A stretch of DNA of 64,000 nucleotides from Kumtagia sp963829135 (GTDB lineage: Bacteria > Pseudomonadota > Alphaproteobacteria > Rhizobiales > Rhizobiaceae). Of the stretch, positions 1-8,917 are shown in pieces; the stretch's first letter is position 1, and every line of letters begins with the position of its first letter. The notes under the pieces are model-generated. The model searched no databases. It saw only the letters and a program-made list of their open reading frames with translations, and was not told the origin of the DNA. The stretch is from positions 62,001-126,000 of the forward strand of contig CAWHHO010000008.1 in the NCBI GenBank assembly GCA_963829135.1. Reading direction: 5' to 3'. A program made the position numbers and the translations under genes.

Positions 1-2
1 CG

Positions 3-950
3 CCGCTGATCGGCGTTACTGCCGCCTATGGCGTCGCCTTGCAGATGGCCGAAGACCCCTCGGACGTGGCCCTGGAAGCCGTCTGGCATAGGCTGCATGA
101 GACGCGGCCGACCGCGATCAATCTGCGCTGGGCGCTGGATGCGATGACGGCGTTCCTCAAGCCGATACCGCCGCCGCAACGCGCCGCAGCGGCGTACAAG
201 CGCGCCGGCGAGATCGCCGACGAGGATGTCGGTCTGAACCGCTCCATCGGTGAGAATGGCCTGAAGATCATTCGCGACATCGCTGCGCGCAAGAAGCCGG
301 GCGAGCCGGTGAACATTCTGACCCATTGCAACGCCGGCTGGCTGGCGACCGTGGACTACGGAACCGCAACCGCACCGATCTATCTGGCGGTGGAGGCCGG
401 AATTCCGGTGCATGTGTTTGTCGACGAGACGCGCCCGCGCAATCAGGGCGCCCAGCTCACGGCCTGGGAGATGGCTGGCCACGGCGTCCCGCATACGCTC
501 ATCGTCGACAATGCCGGCGGCCACCTGATGCAGCATGGCGAAATCGACATGGTGATCGTCGGCACCGATCGCACCACCGCCAATGGTGACGTCTGCAACA
601 AGATCGGCACGTATCTGAAGGCGCTTGCAGCGGCGGACAATGGCGTGCCTTTCTATGTGGCGCTGCCATCGCCGACCATCGACTGGACGGTCCGCGACGG
701 CCTCAAGGAAATTCCGATCGAAGAACGCTCCGGCGACGAGGTGTCGCTGGTGTGGGGAAAGACCGCAAATGGCGAAATCGCACAGGTGCGTGTCTCGCCC
801 GATGCGACGCCCGCCCGAAATCCTGCTTTCGATGTCACCCCCGCCCGTCTGGTCACCGGCCTTATTACGGAGCGCGGTGTGGCGAAGGCGTCCCGCGCCG
901 GGCTTGCCGAACTTTTTCCCGACCGGAGCACAGAAGTGGCTAGTAATTAA
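3..950 (+). CDS. mtnA: S-methyl-5-thioribose-1-phosphate isomerase, 3' part
   Basis: Cut at its 5' end by the window edge; 315 residues remain and the reading frame is open back to the first bases. The enzyme converts methylthioribose-1-phosphate to methylthioribulose-1-phosphate in the cytosolic methionine salvage pathway. The family's catalytic cysteine is visible in THCNAG and the catalytic aspartate in VGTDRTTANGDV, with the substrate-loop segment DETRPRNQGAQLTAWEM between them. The C-terminal half is complete and ends normally at TAA. The following gene, urtA, has its own promoter and is probably independent. The alternative reading, an eIF2B-alpha-like protein of the same fold, is unlikely given the MtnA-type catalytic motifs. 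Confidence 0.95.
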   Translation, partial: PLIGVTAAYGVALQMAEDPSDVALEAVWHRLHETRPTAINLRWALDAMTAFLKPIPPPQRAAAAYKRAGEIADEDVGLNRSIGENGLKIIRDIAARKKPGEPVNILTHCNAGWLATVDYGTATAPIYLAVEAGIPVHVFVDETRPRNQGAQLTAWEMAGHGVPHTLIVDNAGGHLMQHGEIDMVIVGTDRTTANGDVCNKIGTYLKALAAADNGVPFYVALPSPTIDWTVRDGLKEIPIEERSGDEVSLVWGKTANGEIAQVRVSPDATPARNPAFDVTPARLVTGLITERGVAKASRAGLAELFPDRSTEVASN

Positions 951-1118
951 GCATGCATCGTCCGTGATGAAAATTTGGGCATACATACTACGCGCTGCGT
1001 AAAAAACCCTCACCCACCGTTCTTCACGCGAATCGAAGCCCTGCCCGGCGACCGGCAGCGTCAACCTTCTTCGATTGTAAACAATCTCTTAACGCGACAT
1101 TAGGGCCGTCCGGCCGAA

Positions 1119-1135
1119 TTGGCACGGGGGTTGCA
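1119..1135 (+). promoter_or_regulatory. sigma-54 (RpoN) promoter of urtA
   Basis: TTGGCACGGGGGTTGCA matches the sigma-54 consensus TTGGCACGN4TTGCW at every fixed base. The GG of the -24 element is at 1121-1122 and the GC of the -12 element at 1133-1134, exactly one helical turn apart. Transcription would start near 1146, about 30 bases before the urtA ATG. The site fits nitrogen control of urea uptake through NtrC, as known for urt operons. I could not see a clear NtrC box in the 168 bases between mtnA and this site. Confidence 0.9.
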
Positions 1136-1177
1136 TCGTATTGCTGCGGTGCAACAACAAGTTCGGAGGTTACCCAT

Positions 1178-2485
1178 ATGAGGGGTTTTCAAACAACAAT
1201 GAAAAGCGTCTTGGCTGCCGGCGCGCTGGTAGCGGGACTGATGACCGCGCCTGCCTGGTCGCAGGAAGATACGATCAAGGTCGGCATTCTGCATTCGCTG
1301 TCCGGGACGATGGCGATTTCGGAAACGACGCTCAAGGATACCATGCTGTTTCTGATCGACGAGCAGAACAAGAAAGGCGGGTTGCTGGGCAAGAAGCTTG
1401 AAGCAGTCGTCGTCGACCCGGCCTCCGATTGGCCGCTCTTCGCTGAAAAGGCGCGCGAGCTGATCGAAAAGGACAAGGTTGCGGCTGTGTTCGGCTGCTG
1501 GACCTCGGTGTCGCGTAAATCGGTGCTGCCGGTGTTCGAGGAACTGAACAACCTGCTGTTCTATCCGGTCCAGTACGAGGGTGAGGAAAGCCAGCGCAAT
1601 GTGTTCTACACCGGCGCGGCCCCGAACCAACAGGCTATTCCAGCCGTCGATTACCTGATGAGCGAAGATGGTGGCTCGGTCAAACGCTGGGTCCTCGCCG
1701 GCACCGACTACGTGTATCCGCAGACAACCAACAAGATCCTGCAGGCCTATCTCGAATCCAAGGGTGTGGCCAAGGAAGACATCATGGTCAACTACACGCC
1801 ATTCGGTCAATCTGACTGGCAGACCATCGTCACCGACATCAAGAATTTCGGCTCGGCCGGCAAGAAGACCGCCGTTGTCTCCACAATCAATGGCGACGCC
1901 AACGTGCCGTTCTACAAGGAGCTGGCCAACCAGGGCATCAAGGCCGAGGACATCCCGGTCGTCGCCTTCTCGGTCGGTGAGGAAGAGCTTGCCGGCCTCG
2001 ACACCGGCCCTCTGGTGGGCCACCTGACAGCCTGGAACTATTTCCAGTCGGTGGACACGCCGGAAAACGCCGACTTCATCGCCAAATGGAAAGCCTACAC
2101 CAAGAACGACAAGCGGGTGACCAACGACCCGATGGAAGCTCACGTCATCGGATTCAACATGTGGATCCAGGCTGTCGAAAAGGCCGGCACCACCGATCCG
2201 GACGCAGTGATCGACGCCATTGTCGGCGTATCCGTTCCAAACCTCTCGGGCGGGTTCTCGACGATGATGCCGAACCATCACATCACCAAGCCGGTGCTGA
2301 TCGGTGAAATCCAGGGCGACGGCCAGATGGAAACCGTGTGGCAGACCTCCGGTCTCGTGGTCGGCGACGAATGGTCCGACTATCTGCCGGACTCCAAGGA
2401 TCTGATCTCCGATTGGCGCGCACCGATGTCCTGCGGCAACTTCAACGTCGCGACCGGCAAGTGCGGCGGCAAGGGTGTGAACTAG
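1178..2485 (+). CDS. urtA: urea ABC transporter substrate-binding protein UrtA
   Basis: Periplasmic urea-binding protein (435 aa) of the amide/branched-chain amino acid binding family; it delivers urea to UrtBC-UrtDE. A signal peptide covers about residues 1-28 (hydrophobic run LAAGALVAGLMTAP, cleavage near AWS-QE). The mature start DTIKVGILHSLSGTMAISE, the segment DPASDWPLFAEKARELI and the cysteine-containing end are typical of UrtA. GGAGG at 1165-1169 lies eight bases before the ATG, which fixes the start. It is first in the operon, behind the sigma-54 promoter, and is followed by a strong hairpin before urtB, so it is probably made in excess over the membrane subunits. Confidence 0.96.
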   Translation: MRGFQTTMKSVLAAGALVAGLMTAPAWSQEDTIKVGILHSLSGTMAISETTLKDTMLFLIDEQNKKGGLLGKKLEAVVVDPASDWPLFAEKARELIEKDKVAAVFGCWTSVSRKSVLPVFEELNNLLFYPVQYEGEESQRNVFYTGAAPNQQAIPAVDYLMSEDGGSVKRWVLAGTDYVYPQTTNKILQAYLESKGVAKEDIMVNYTPFGQSDWQTIVTDIKNFGSAGKKTAVVSTINGDANVPFYKELANQGIKAEDIPVVAFSVGEEELAGLDTGPLVGHLTAWNYFQSVDTPENADFIAKWKAYTKNDKRVTNDPMEAHVIGFNMWIQAVEKAGTTDPDAVIDAIVGVSVPNLSGGFSTMMPNHHITKPVLIGEIQGDGQMETVWQTSGLVVGDEWSDYLPDSKDLISDWRAPMSCGNFNVATGKCGGKGVN

Positions 2486-2524
2486 GTCCAATCTGAGCGC
2501 GCATCCTCCCAAGCGACGCGCAAT

Positions 2525-2557
2525 GCCCCGGGCGGGGTTATTCAATCCGCCCGGGGC
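2525..2557 (+). terminator. intercistronic hairpin between urtA and urtB
   Basis: GCCCCGGGCGG (2525-2535) and CCGCCCGGGGC (2547-2557) form a perfect 11-bp stem with an 11-base loop, 40 bases after the urtA stop. Only TTCTCC follows, with no real U-run, so it is more likely a partial terminator or 3' mRNA-stabilising structure than a full stop. Confidence 0.7.
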
Positions 2558-2582
2558 TTCTCCTCCGAAGGATCCTGTCCGT

Positions 2583-4337
2583 ATGAATGTGAGCGTTCCT
2601 TCCTACCCGCTTGTGGCCTGTCGGCCATGTCCCCCACGAGGGGGGAGATCAGCAGTGGCCTCGTTGACGACCATGAAATCTCCCCCCTTGCCGCGGAGAT
2701 GGCAGAGGGGGCTAGGCAGAAACGCAGTTCTCTCAATTTTCTTGTTTTTCCTCTCGATTTTTGCGGCTTCAACACTTCCCGCAACAGCCGACGAGGCGGC
2801 GCTGCGCCCCATCATAGCCAAATTCGCCGCCGCCAAGAATTTCCAGGCGACAGAGGCCGTCGTGCGGGAACTCGTGGCCAGCGGAGATCCGGTGGTCGGA
2901 AAGCCGTTGCTGGCCCTTTCGGAGGGCGACCTCTACTTCCGCAAATCCGATTCCGCCGTTTTCATCGGCAAGGAGGCGGGACCGACGGTGAAGCTTACAG
3001 ACCCGTTGACCGACGCGGATGCCGGCGAGGCCGCCAAGGCGGAGATGACCAAGATCAAGGTCAACAACACGCTTCGGCGCGTTATCCGCGATGCGCTGGG
3101 TACGCTGACATTGGCCTCCGACGATCCGGCAGCGCGTATCGCCGCTGCCGAGACCATGTTCAAGACGCCGGATGCCGCCGCCATCCCTGCCCTTGATGTG
3201 GCGATTGCCAAGGAGCAGGTGGCGAGCGTGAAGGCCGAACTGGAGCAAGCCCGGGCTTCATCGGTACTGGTTTCCGACCTGCCCGAGGCGGACAAGGTAG
3301 CGGCCATCGATCTGATCGCCACCAGCGGCAGCCGCGACGCGCTCTCGTTGCTGACTGCTTTCGAGGCAAAGTCCGACGGCCCGGTGAAACAGGCGGCTAC
3401 GTCCGCGATCAGCACGATCAACGCATCCCTCGCCCTTTGGTCTGCCGGCCAAAACATCTGGTACGGCATCTCCCTGGGTTCGGTTCTGCTGCTAGCGGCA
3501 ATCGGCCTCGCCATCACCTTCGGCGTCATGGGGGTGATCAACATGGCGCATGGTGAGATGGTGATGCTCGGCGCCTACACCACCTATGTCGTCCAGAACA
3601 TCATCCGTACCTCGGCGCCCGGCCTGTTCGACTGGTCTCTGGCGATCGCGCTGCCGCTTGCCTTCCTCGTCGCCGGCGCCGTGGGCCTGGCCATCGAACG
3701 CGGCATCATCCGCTTCCTCTACGGTAGGCCGCTGGAAACGCTGCTCGCCACGTGGGGGGTATCGCTGATCCTGCAGCAGGCCGTCCGCACCATGTTCGGC
3801 CCGACCAACCGGGAAGTCGGCAACCCTTCCTGGATGTCCGGCGCCTTCGAGATCGGCCAACTCTCGATCACCTGGAACCGGCTGTGGATCCTGTGCTTTG
3901 CGCTTGCCGTCTTCGGGCTGCTTTTGTTCGTCATGAAGCGCACACCCTGGGGGTTGCAGATGCGCGCCGTAACCGCCAACCGGCGCATGGCCGCGTCGAT
4001 GGGCATCCGCACGCCGTGGGTGGACGCTCTGACCTTTGCGCTTGGTTCCGGCATTGCCGGCATCGCCGGCGTGGCGCTGAGCCAGATCGACAACGTCTCG
4101 CCCAATCTCGGCCAGGGCTACATTATCGACAGCTTCATGGTCGTGGTTTTCGGCGGCGTCGGCAATCTCTGGGGCACGCTGGTCGGCGCCATGTCGCTCG
4201 GCATCCTCAACAAGTTCCTCGAGCCCTATGCCGGAGCGGTGCTCGGCAAGATCCTGGTGCTCGTCCTCATAATCCTGTTCATCCAGAAGCGTCCGCGCGG
4301 CCTGTTCGCGCTCAAGGGCCGGGCGGTGGAAGCATGA
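2583..4337 (+). CDS. urtB: urea ABC transporter permease UrtB
   Basis: First membrane subunit of the urea transporter (584 aa from this start). It has a hydrophobic signal segment (VLSIFLFFLSIFAAS, about residues 50-65), a periplasmic alpha-helical domain to about residue 280, and then a LivH-type permease with about eight membrane spans. GVMGVINMAHGEMVMLGAY and the segment VFGGVGNLWGTLVG are typical. The ATG at 2583 has GAAGGA ten bases upstream. An earlier ATG at 2523 lies in the hairpin and was not chosen; ATG 2673 is possible but lacks a ribosome site. The first ~45 residues are encoded by an inserted palindromic repeat. The stop overlaps the urtC start (ATGA). Confidence 0.93.
   Translation: MNVSVPSYPLVACRPCPPRGGRSAVASLTTMKSPPLPRRWQRGLGRNAVLSIFLFFLSIFAASTLPATADEAALRPIIAKFAAAKNFQATEAVVRELVASGDPVVGKPLLALSEGDLYFRKSDSAVFIGKEAGPTVKLTDPLTDADAGEAAKAEMTKIKVNNTLRRVIRDALGTLTLASDDPAARIAAAETMFKTPDAAAIPALDVAIAKEQVASVKAELEQARASSVLVSDLPEADKVAAIDLIATSGSRDALSLLTAFEAKSDGPVKQAATSAISTINASLALWSAGQNIWYGISLGSVLLLAAIGLAITFGVMGVINMAHGEMVMLGAYTTYVVQNIIRTSAPGLFDWSLAIALPLAFLVAGAVGLAIERGIIRFLYGRPLETLLATWGVSLILQQAVRTMFGPTNREVGNPSWMSGAFEIGQLSITWNRLWILCFALAVFGLLLFVMKRTPWGLQMRAVTANRRMAASMGIRTPWVDALTFALGSGIAGIAGVALSQIDNVSPNLGQGYIIDSFMVVVFGGVGNLWGTLVGAMSLGILNKFLEPYAGAVLGKILVLVLIILFIQKRPRGLFALKGRAVEA
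2610..2712. repeat. GC-rich palindromic repeat inside the urtB 5' coding region
   Basis: CCCCC (2631-2635) pairs with GGGGG (2640-2644), and GGGGGGAGAT (2640-2649) pairs with ATCTCCCCCC (2678-2687), giving alternative hairpins. The composition is unlike the flanking coding sequence and resembles Mesorhizobium intergenic palindromic repeats. It is read in frame as part of urtB. The exact ends are uncertain. Confidence 0.6.
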
Positions 4338-5554
4338 TCACAGGCCGCTTCTTCGCCCCCGGCGCCGACCGCCGCATCCTCATTGCAATAGGGCTTCTCA
4401 TCGCAATCGCCATCATCGTCCCGGTACTGAACATCGCCTTCCCGCCGGATAGCGCGCTGCACGTGCCGTCCTACATCGTGGCGCTGACAGGCAAGTATCT
4501 CTGCTACGCGTTGCTGGCGCTTTCGCTCGACCTTGTCTGGGGCTATTGCGGCATCCTGTCGCTCGGCCATGGCGCGTTCTTCGCGCTGGGCGGCTATGCG
4601 ATGGGCATGCACCTGATGCGCCAGATCGGCGACCGCGGCGTTTACGGCAATCCGATCCTGCCGGATTTCATGGTTTTCCTGAATTGGAAGGAACTGCCCT
4701 GGTTCTGGTACGGTTTCGACAATTTCTGGTTCGCGGCCCTGATGGTGATGCTGGTGCCTGGGCTGCTGGCCTTCGTGTTCGGCTGGTTCGCCTTCCGCAG
4801 CCGTGTAACCGGCGTTTACCTGTCGATCATCACTCAGGCGATGACCTACGCGCTGCTGCTGGCCTTCTTCCGCAACGATATGGGCTTCGGCGGCAACAAC
4901 GGCCTGACCGATTTCAAGGATATTCTGGGCTTCAACGTTCAAGCCAACACGACGCGCTCAGCGCTGTTTGCGGCAAGCGCCCTTGCGCTGGCTCTTGGCG
5001 TATTCATCACCTGGCGGATCGTCGGTTCCAAATACGGCAAGCTGCTTATGGCGGTGCGGGACGCGGAAAGCCGCACGCGCTTCCTCGGCTGGCGGGCGGA
5101 GAATGTGAAGCTGTTTGCTTTCACGGTTTCCGCAGTCATGGCCGGCATTGCCGGCGCGCTCTATGTACCGCAGGTCGGCATCATCAATCCGGGCGAGTTC
5201 GACCCCGCCAATTCGATCGAGGTCGTCGTGTGGACGGCGGTCGGGGGCCGCGCCACCATCGTCGGGCCGATCATCGGTGCTCTTTTGGTCAACACGGGCA
5301 AAAGCTTCTTTACCGGCGCGCTGCCCGAGTTCTGGCTGTTCGCGCTTGGTGGCCTCTTCATCTTCGTCACGCTGTTCATGCCGAAGGGTGTCATCGGCCT
5401 GTGGGACCAATGGCGGGCAAGCTCACGGCGCGCACCGCTTGCCGCCGACGGCGATGCGCCGGCACTTCCTCCCTCCTCGCCGATGACTGAATCGGCTCGC
5501 GCTGAAAAGGGCTGGATGCCTTCGGACCGGCCCGAGCCGGCGGCGGCGGAGTGA
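4334..5554 (+). CDS. urtC: urea ABC transporter permease UrtC
   Basis: Second urea permease (406 aa), LivM type. The ATG overlaps the urtB stop by four bases, which identifies the start although the frame stays open further upstream. Around ten membrane segments are visible. The family signature WGYCGILSLGHGAFFALGGY is at about residues 72-91, followed by the motifs VYLSIITQAMTYALLLAF and NNGLTDF. The C-terminal tail (about 40 residues after FMPKGVIGLWDQW) is polar, alanine/proline-rich and less conserved. It works with UrtB in the inner membrane. Confidence 0.95.
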   Translation: MITGRFFAPGADRRILIAIGLLIAIAIIVPVLNIAFPPDSALHVPSYIVALTGKYLCYALLALSLDLVWGYCGILSLGHGAFFALGGYAMGMHLMRQIGDRGVYGNPILPDFMVFLNWKELPWFWYGFDNFWFAALMVMLVPGLLAFVFGWFAFRSRVTGVYLSIITQAMTYALLLAFFRNDMGFGGNNGLTDFKDILGFNVQANTTRSALFAASALALALGVFITWRIVGSKYGKLLMAVRDAESRTRFLGWRAENVKLFAFTVSAVMAGIAGALYVPQVGIINPGEFDPANSIEVVVWTAVGGRATIVGPIIGALLVNTGKSFFTGALPEFWLFALGGLFIFVTLFMPKGVIGLWDQWRASSRRAPLAADGDAPALPPSSPMTESARAEKGWMPSDRPEPAAAE

Positions 5555-5558
5555 AGTC

Positions 5559-6305
5559 ATGAACAAGAGCGGCACCATCCTCTATCTGGACGGCGTATCG
5601 GTTTCCTTTGATGGATTCCGCGCCATCAACAATTTGTCCCTTGTGCTCGACAAGGGCGAGATGCGTGCCATCATCGGCCCGAACGGCGCAGGCAAGACAA
5701 CGATGATGGACATCATCACCGGCAAGACCCGGCCCGACGCCGGCGAGGTATTCTTCGACGGCCAGGTTGACCTGACAAAGCATGACGAGGCCGAGATCGC
5801 CATGATGGGCATCGGCCGCAAATTCCAGAAGCCCACAGTATTCGAAAGCCACTCGGTCGAGGACAACATCGTCCTGTCGCTGAAAGGACCGCGCTCGATC
5901 TTTCCGGCGCTATTCCACAAGCGCTCGGCCGACGAGCAGCGGCGCATCGACGAGATCTTCTCCACCATCCGGCTGGGTGACAAGCGCCACGACCTCGCCG
6001 CCAATCTCAGTCACGGCCAGAAGCAATGGCTGGAGATCGGCATGCTGCTGGCGCAGGACCCGAAGCTGCTTCTGGTTGACGAGCCGGTCGCCGGCATGAC
6101 CGACGCCGAAACTGAGGAAACCGCACGCCTGCTCAAGGAAATCTCGAAAACCCATTCGGTGGTCGTGGTCGAGCATGACATGCATTTCGTCCGCGAACTC
6201 GACGTCAAGGTCACCTGCCTGCACGAGGGATCGGTCCTGTCAGAAGGCACGCTCGATTTCGTTTCCGCCGACGATCGCGTCGTCGAAGTCTATCTGGGGC
6301 GATGA
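5559..6305 (+). CDS. urtD: urea ABC transporter ATP-binding protein UrtD
   Basis: Cytoplasmic ATPase (248 aa) of the LivG type. Walker A is GPNGAGKTT (about residues 41-49), the signature is LSHGQKQWLEIG and Walker B is LLLVDEPVAG with the following H in VVVEHDMHF. ATG starts four bases after the urtC stop. UrtD and UrtE form the ATPase pair of the urea transporter. The reading frame is intact, and no gene of this operon shows a frameshift. Confidence 0.95.
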   Translation: MNKSGTILYLDGVSVSFDGFRAINNLSLVLDKGEMRAIIGPNGAGKTTMMDIITGKTRPDAGEVFFDGQVDLTKHDEAEIAMMGIGRKFQKPTVFESHSVEDNIVLSLKGPRSIFPALFHKRSADEQRRIDEIFSTIRLGDKRHDLAANLSHGQKQWLEIGMLLAQDPKLLLVDEPVAGMTDAETEETARLLKEISKTHSVVVVEHDMHFVRELDVKVTCLHEGSVLSEGTLDFVSADDRVVEVYLGR

Positions 6306-6394
6306 ACATGATTTGGCGGGTTGCGATCGATCAGTTTTTTCCGCCGGCGCAAGTCGTGCCCCCAATCGGGCACATCATTTGCCGAGCTGTCAGC

Positions 6395-6480
6395 TCCACA
6401 TGTTTCACCAACCCCCCTTGGCCGATGGAGACGTCGGTCACCCCCGCTACGAACGTGGCGGGGGCGAGGGGGGACCAGAC
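6395..6480. repeat. palindromic repeat between urtD and urtE
   Basis: CCCCCGCTACG (6441-6451) pairs with CGTGGCGGGGG (6454-6464) with one G-T pair and a two-base loop. Outside it, CCCCCCT (6412-6418) pairs with AGGGGGG (6467-6473). It makes up most of the 190-bp spacer that separates urtE from the otherwise tightly packed operon. No promoter could be identified within it. Confidence 0.65.
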
Positions 6481-6497
6481 CGAGAGGTGGGCGGCAT

Positions 6498-7193
6498 ATG
6501 CTTGAGGTCAGCGACGCAGTCCTCCACTACGGCGCTGCTGAAGCGTTGCGGGGCGTTTCGCTCAAGGCCGACGCAGCCAAGATCACCTGCGTGCTCGGCC
6601 GCAACGGCGTCGGCAAAACCAGTTTGATGAGATCGATCGTCGGCCACCACCGGCTGACGAGCGGCACTGTAGCCTTCGAGGGGAAGGCGCTCGACCGGAG
6701 CGCGGCGTATGATCGCGCCCGGTCGGGCATCGCATTCGTCCCGCAGGGGCGGGAAGTGTTTCCACTTCTATCGGTGAAGGAAAACCTCGAATCCGGCTTC
6801 GCACCGCTGAAGCGCGCGGAGCGCACCATTCCTCCGCATGTATTCGAGTTGTTTCCCGTATTGAAGCAGATGCTCGGCCGGCGCGGCGGCGACCTTTCCG
6901 GCGGCCAGCAGCAGCAGCTGGCGATAGGCAGGGCCTTGGTTATGCGGCCGAAACTGCTGGTACTCGACGAGCCGACGGAGGGCATCCAGCCATCGATCAT
7001 CAAGGATATCGGCCGCGCCATCCGTTATCTGCGCGATACGGCCGGCATCGCCATCCTGCTGGTCGAGCAGTATCTCGACTTCTGCCGGGAACTGGCCGAC
7101 GAGGTCAACATCATGGACCGCGGCCGCATTGTCCATACCGGACCTGCCGAGGATCTGGACAAGCCGGAAGTCAGAAAATTCCTGACGGTGTGA
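6498..7193 (+). CDS. urtE: urea ABC transporter ATP-binding protein UrtE
   Basis: Second ATPase (231 aa), LivF type. Walker A is GRNGVGKTS, the signature LSGGQQQQLAIGRAL and Walker B LLVLDEPTEGIQP, all at the usual places for UrtE. The start at 6498 is set by GAGAGG ten bases upstream and by the usual N-terminus MLEVSDAVLHYG. An in-frame extension to 6321 exists but is repeat-derived and was rejected. It completes urtABCDE. No urease genes follow in this window. Confidence 0.95.
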   Translation: MLEVSDAVLHYGAAEALRGVSLKADAAKITCVLGRNGVGKTSLMRSIVGHHRLTSGTVAFEGKALDRSAAYDRARSGIAFVPQGREVFPLLSVKENLESGFAPLKRAERTIPPHVFELFPVLKQMLGRRGGDLSGGQQQQLAIGRALVMRPKLLVLDEPTEGIQPSIIKDIGRAIRYLRDTAGIAILLVEQYLDFCRELADEVNIMDRGRIVHTGPAEDLDKPEVRKFLTV

Positions 7194-7254
7194 CGTTTCC
7201 CGAACGCCTGACAAAGGCGCATGATCGCATTCTTCGGCATGGGAGGGTGCGATT

Positions 7255-7674
7255 ATGAACGCGGTCGATATCGTACGGACGCTCTATGATTTTTACGCCC
7301 AGGGAGATATCAAGTCGGGTCTCCAGTACTACGCCGACGACATTTGCTACAAATGGCCTGTTGACGATCGCTACTCCCGCTTTTCTGGCTGTACCGGCAA
7401 TCGCGATGCGTTTGAGCAGCGGTTGAATGACCTGCGCGATCGGTTCGAGTATCATTCCTTTACACCGGTGGCCATATTTGGATCGGGCGATCGCGTGGCT
7501 GCGCAAATCAAGTTCGACATGACGCATCGCGCCAGCGGAGAGCGGCTGCAATTGGAGAGCGCCCACTTCTGGACGATACGCGACGGCAAGGCGACGGAGC
7601 TGATCGAGTTTTATGACACCGCGTTGATTGCCGAGAGCGAACGCCTTGCACAGGAACGGGCGGCGGGCGTCTGA
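7255..7674 (+). CDS. SnoaL/NTF2-like protein
   Basis: A 139-residue protein with the small alpha+beta-barrel pattern of SnoaL-like or ketosteroid-isomerase-like proteins: N-terminal helices (VRTLYDFYAQGDI), YYADDICYKWPVDD, and C-terminal strands ending HFWTIRDGKATELIEFYD. GGGAGGG precedes the ATG by a normal distance. The fold is used by many enzymes and by non-enzymatic binders, so the reaction cannot be told. It is 61 bases after urtE on the same strand and could be co-transcribed, but no functional link to urea uptake is evident. Confidence 0.75.
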   Translation: MNAVDIVRTLYDFYAQGDIKSGLQYYADDICYKWPVDDRYSRFSGCTGNRDAFEQRLNDLRDRFEYHSFTPVAIFGSGDRVAAQIKFDMTHRASGERLQLESAHFWTIRDGKATELIEFYDTALIAESERLAQERAAGV

Positions 7675-7714
7675 CAACAGGCCGAAAATTAATGGATCTC
7701 GCGAAAGGTGCTGG

Positions 7715-8853
7715 CTACAACCGTCCCAACACTTTCTCGCTGCGGTACCCCTCGACCACCTCCTCGATAACCTCGATGCCGAGACCCGGGCCGGTCGGCG
7801 GATAAATCCAGCCGTCCCTGTGCTCGAAAGGCTTGGTCACCAGATCGTGCTGCATCGGATTGCGCAGCGGCTTCAGCTCGAACAGCTTGCAGGCCGGCGA
7901 GTTGAACGAGATGGCGAGGCTTGCCGCCGATACGATCGCCGACGACCAGGCATGCGCGTTGGCCTGCCGGCGGTAGAACTCGCAGCGCTCGGTGATCTTC
8001 TTGAAGCCGGTGATGCCTTCCGCGCGCCCGGGATCGACGCCGATCACATCGACCGTGCCGGTCGCCAGCACCCGCTCGAACTGCTCCAGCGTCCATTCGC
8101 GCTCGCCATAGGCGATGCGTGTCGTCGTCTTGGAGCGCAGATTGGCGTAGCCCTCCGGATCCCAGGCGCCGAGCGGCTCCTCGATCCAGGCGAGATTGTA
8201 TTCTTCCATCGCCTTGGCGCGGCGCACGGCGTCGGTGACGTCCCATTTGATGGCGATGCCGTTGTCGATCATCAGCATCTTGTCGCCGAGCACTTCGCGC
8301 ATCGCCTTCACATAGGCGACGTCGCGATTGTGGTCGTAGCCGAGATTGGCGTTGCCGCGCTTGCCGAAGCCGGTCTTGAGGCCCTGCAGCCCGGTCGAGA
8401 CCCATTCGGCGGTCTCTTCCGCCATCTCCTCGATGGACTCATAGTGCCCGTGGCATGAGGCGATGGCCGGCAGGCGCTCATGCACCGGCCCGCCGAGCAG
8501 GTCGAGCACGCTCCTGCCCAGCGCCTTGCCCTTGAGGTCCCACAGCGCGATGTCGATCGCCGCAGTGGCGTAGGAGGCGATGCCGCCATGGTAGCCGTAC
8601 CACCAGGCCTGCTGCTTGTTCTGCCGCCACAGCGTCTCGGTCTGCACCGGATCCTTGCCGATCAGGTTCGGCGCCATGCCCTCGATGATCGCCTTGGTGG
8701 CAAAGTTGGCTTCGGGAAACTGGGTGATCGATTCGCCCCAGCCAACCTGCCCGTCATCGGCGGTGATCTTGGCAAGGCAGAGATGCCGAGCGCATTGAAG
8801 TCGTTCGGCTCGGGATAGCTGACCGGGATGGCTTCGACCTTGGCGATTTTCAT
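7715..8853 (-). CDS. enolase-superfamily sugar-acid dehydratase (mandelate racemase group), one frameshift
   Basis: Restored length 379 aa. Probably dehydrates an aldonic acid to a 2-keto-3-deoxy acid. Visible family features are the N-terminal capping domain (MKIAKVEAIPVSYPEPNDF), the metal ligands in MLMIDNGIAIKWD, IEEPL and AYGERE, and a possible catalytic histidine in NAHAWSSAIVSAASL. One base seems to be missing near 8777-8784: before it the frame reads FNALG, after it LAKITADDGQVGWGES, and the start-to-stop span is 3n+2. The ATG at 8853 gives the family N-terminus. It lies last in a minus-strand sugar catabolic region with two SDRs, a lactonase-like protein and a mutarotase; L-fuconate, L-rhamnonate or a similar acid is a reasonable substrate guess. 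Confidence 0.8.
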
Positions 8854-8917
8854 TTTCTTATCCTGCGTTTCAAACTCGTTCACTTGATGATTTCAGGCGT
8901 TTCTCGCTCAGACTTGG

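Noticed and set aside
1100..2545. A 481-codon antisense frame over urtA
   Set aside because: It is the histidine/arginine-rich shadow of a high-GC gene. No ribosome site or family features are seen.
3752..4333. Upstream extension of the urtC frame
   Set aside because: It lies inside urtB in another frame; the ATGA overlap at 4334 gives the correct urtC start.
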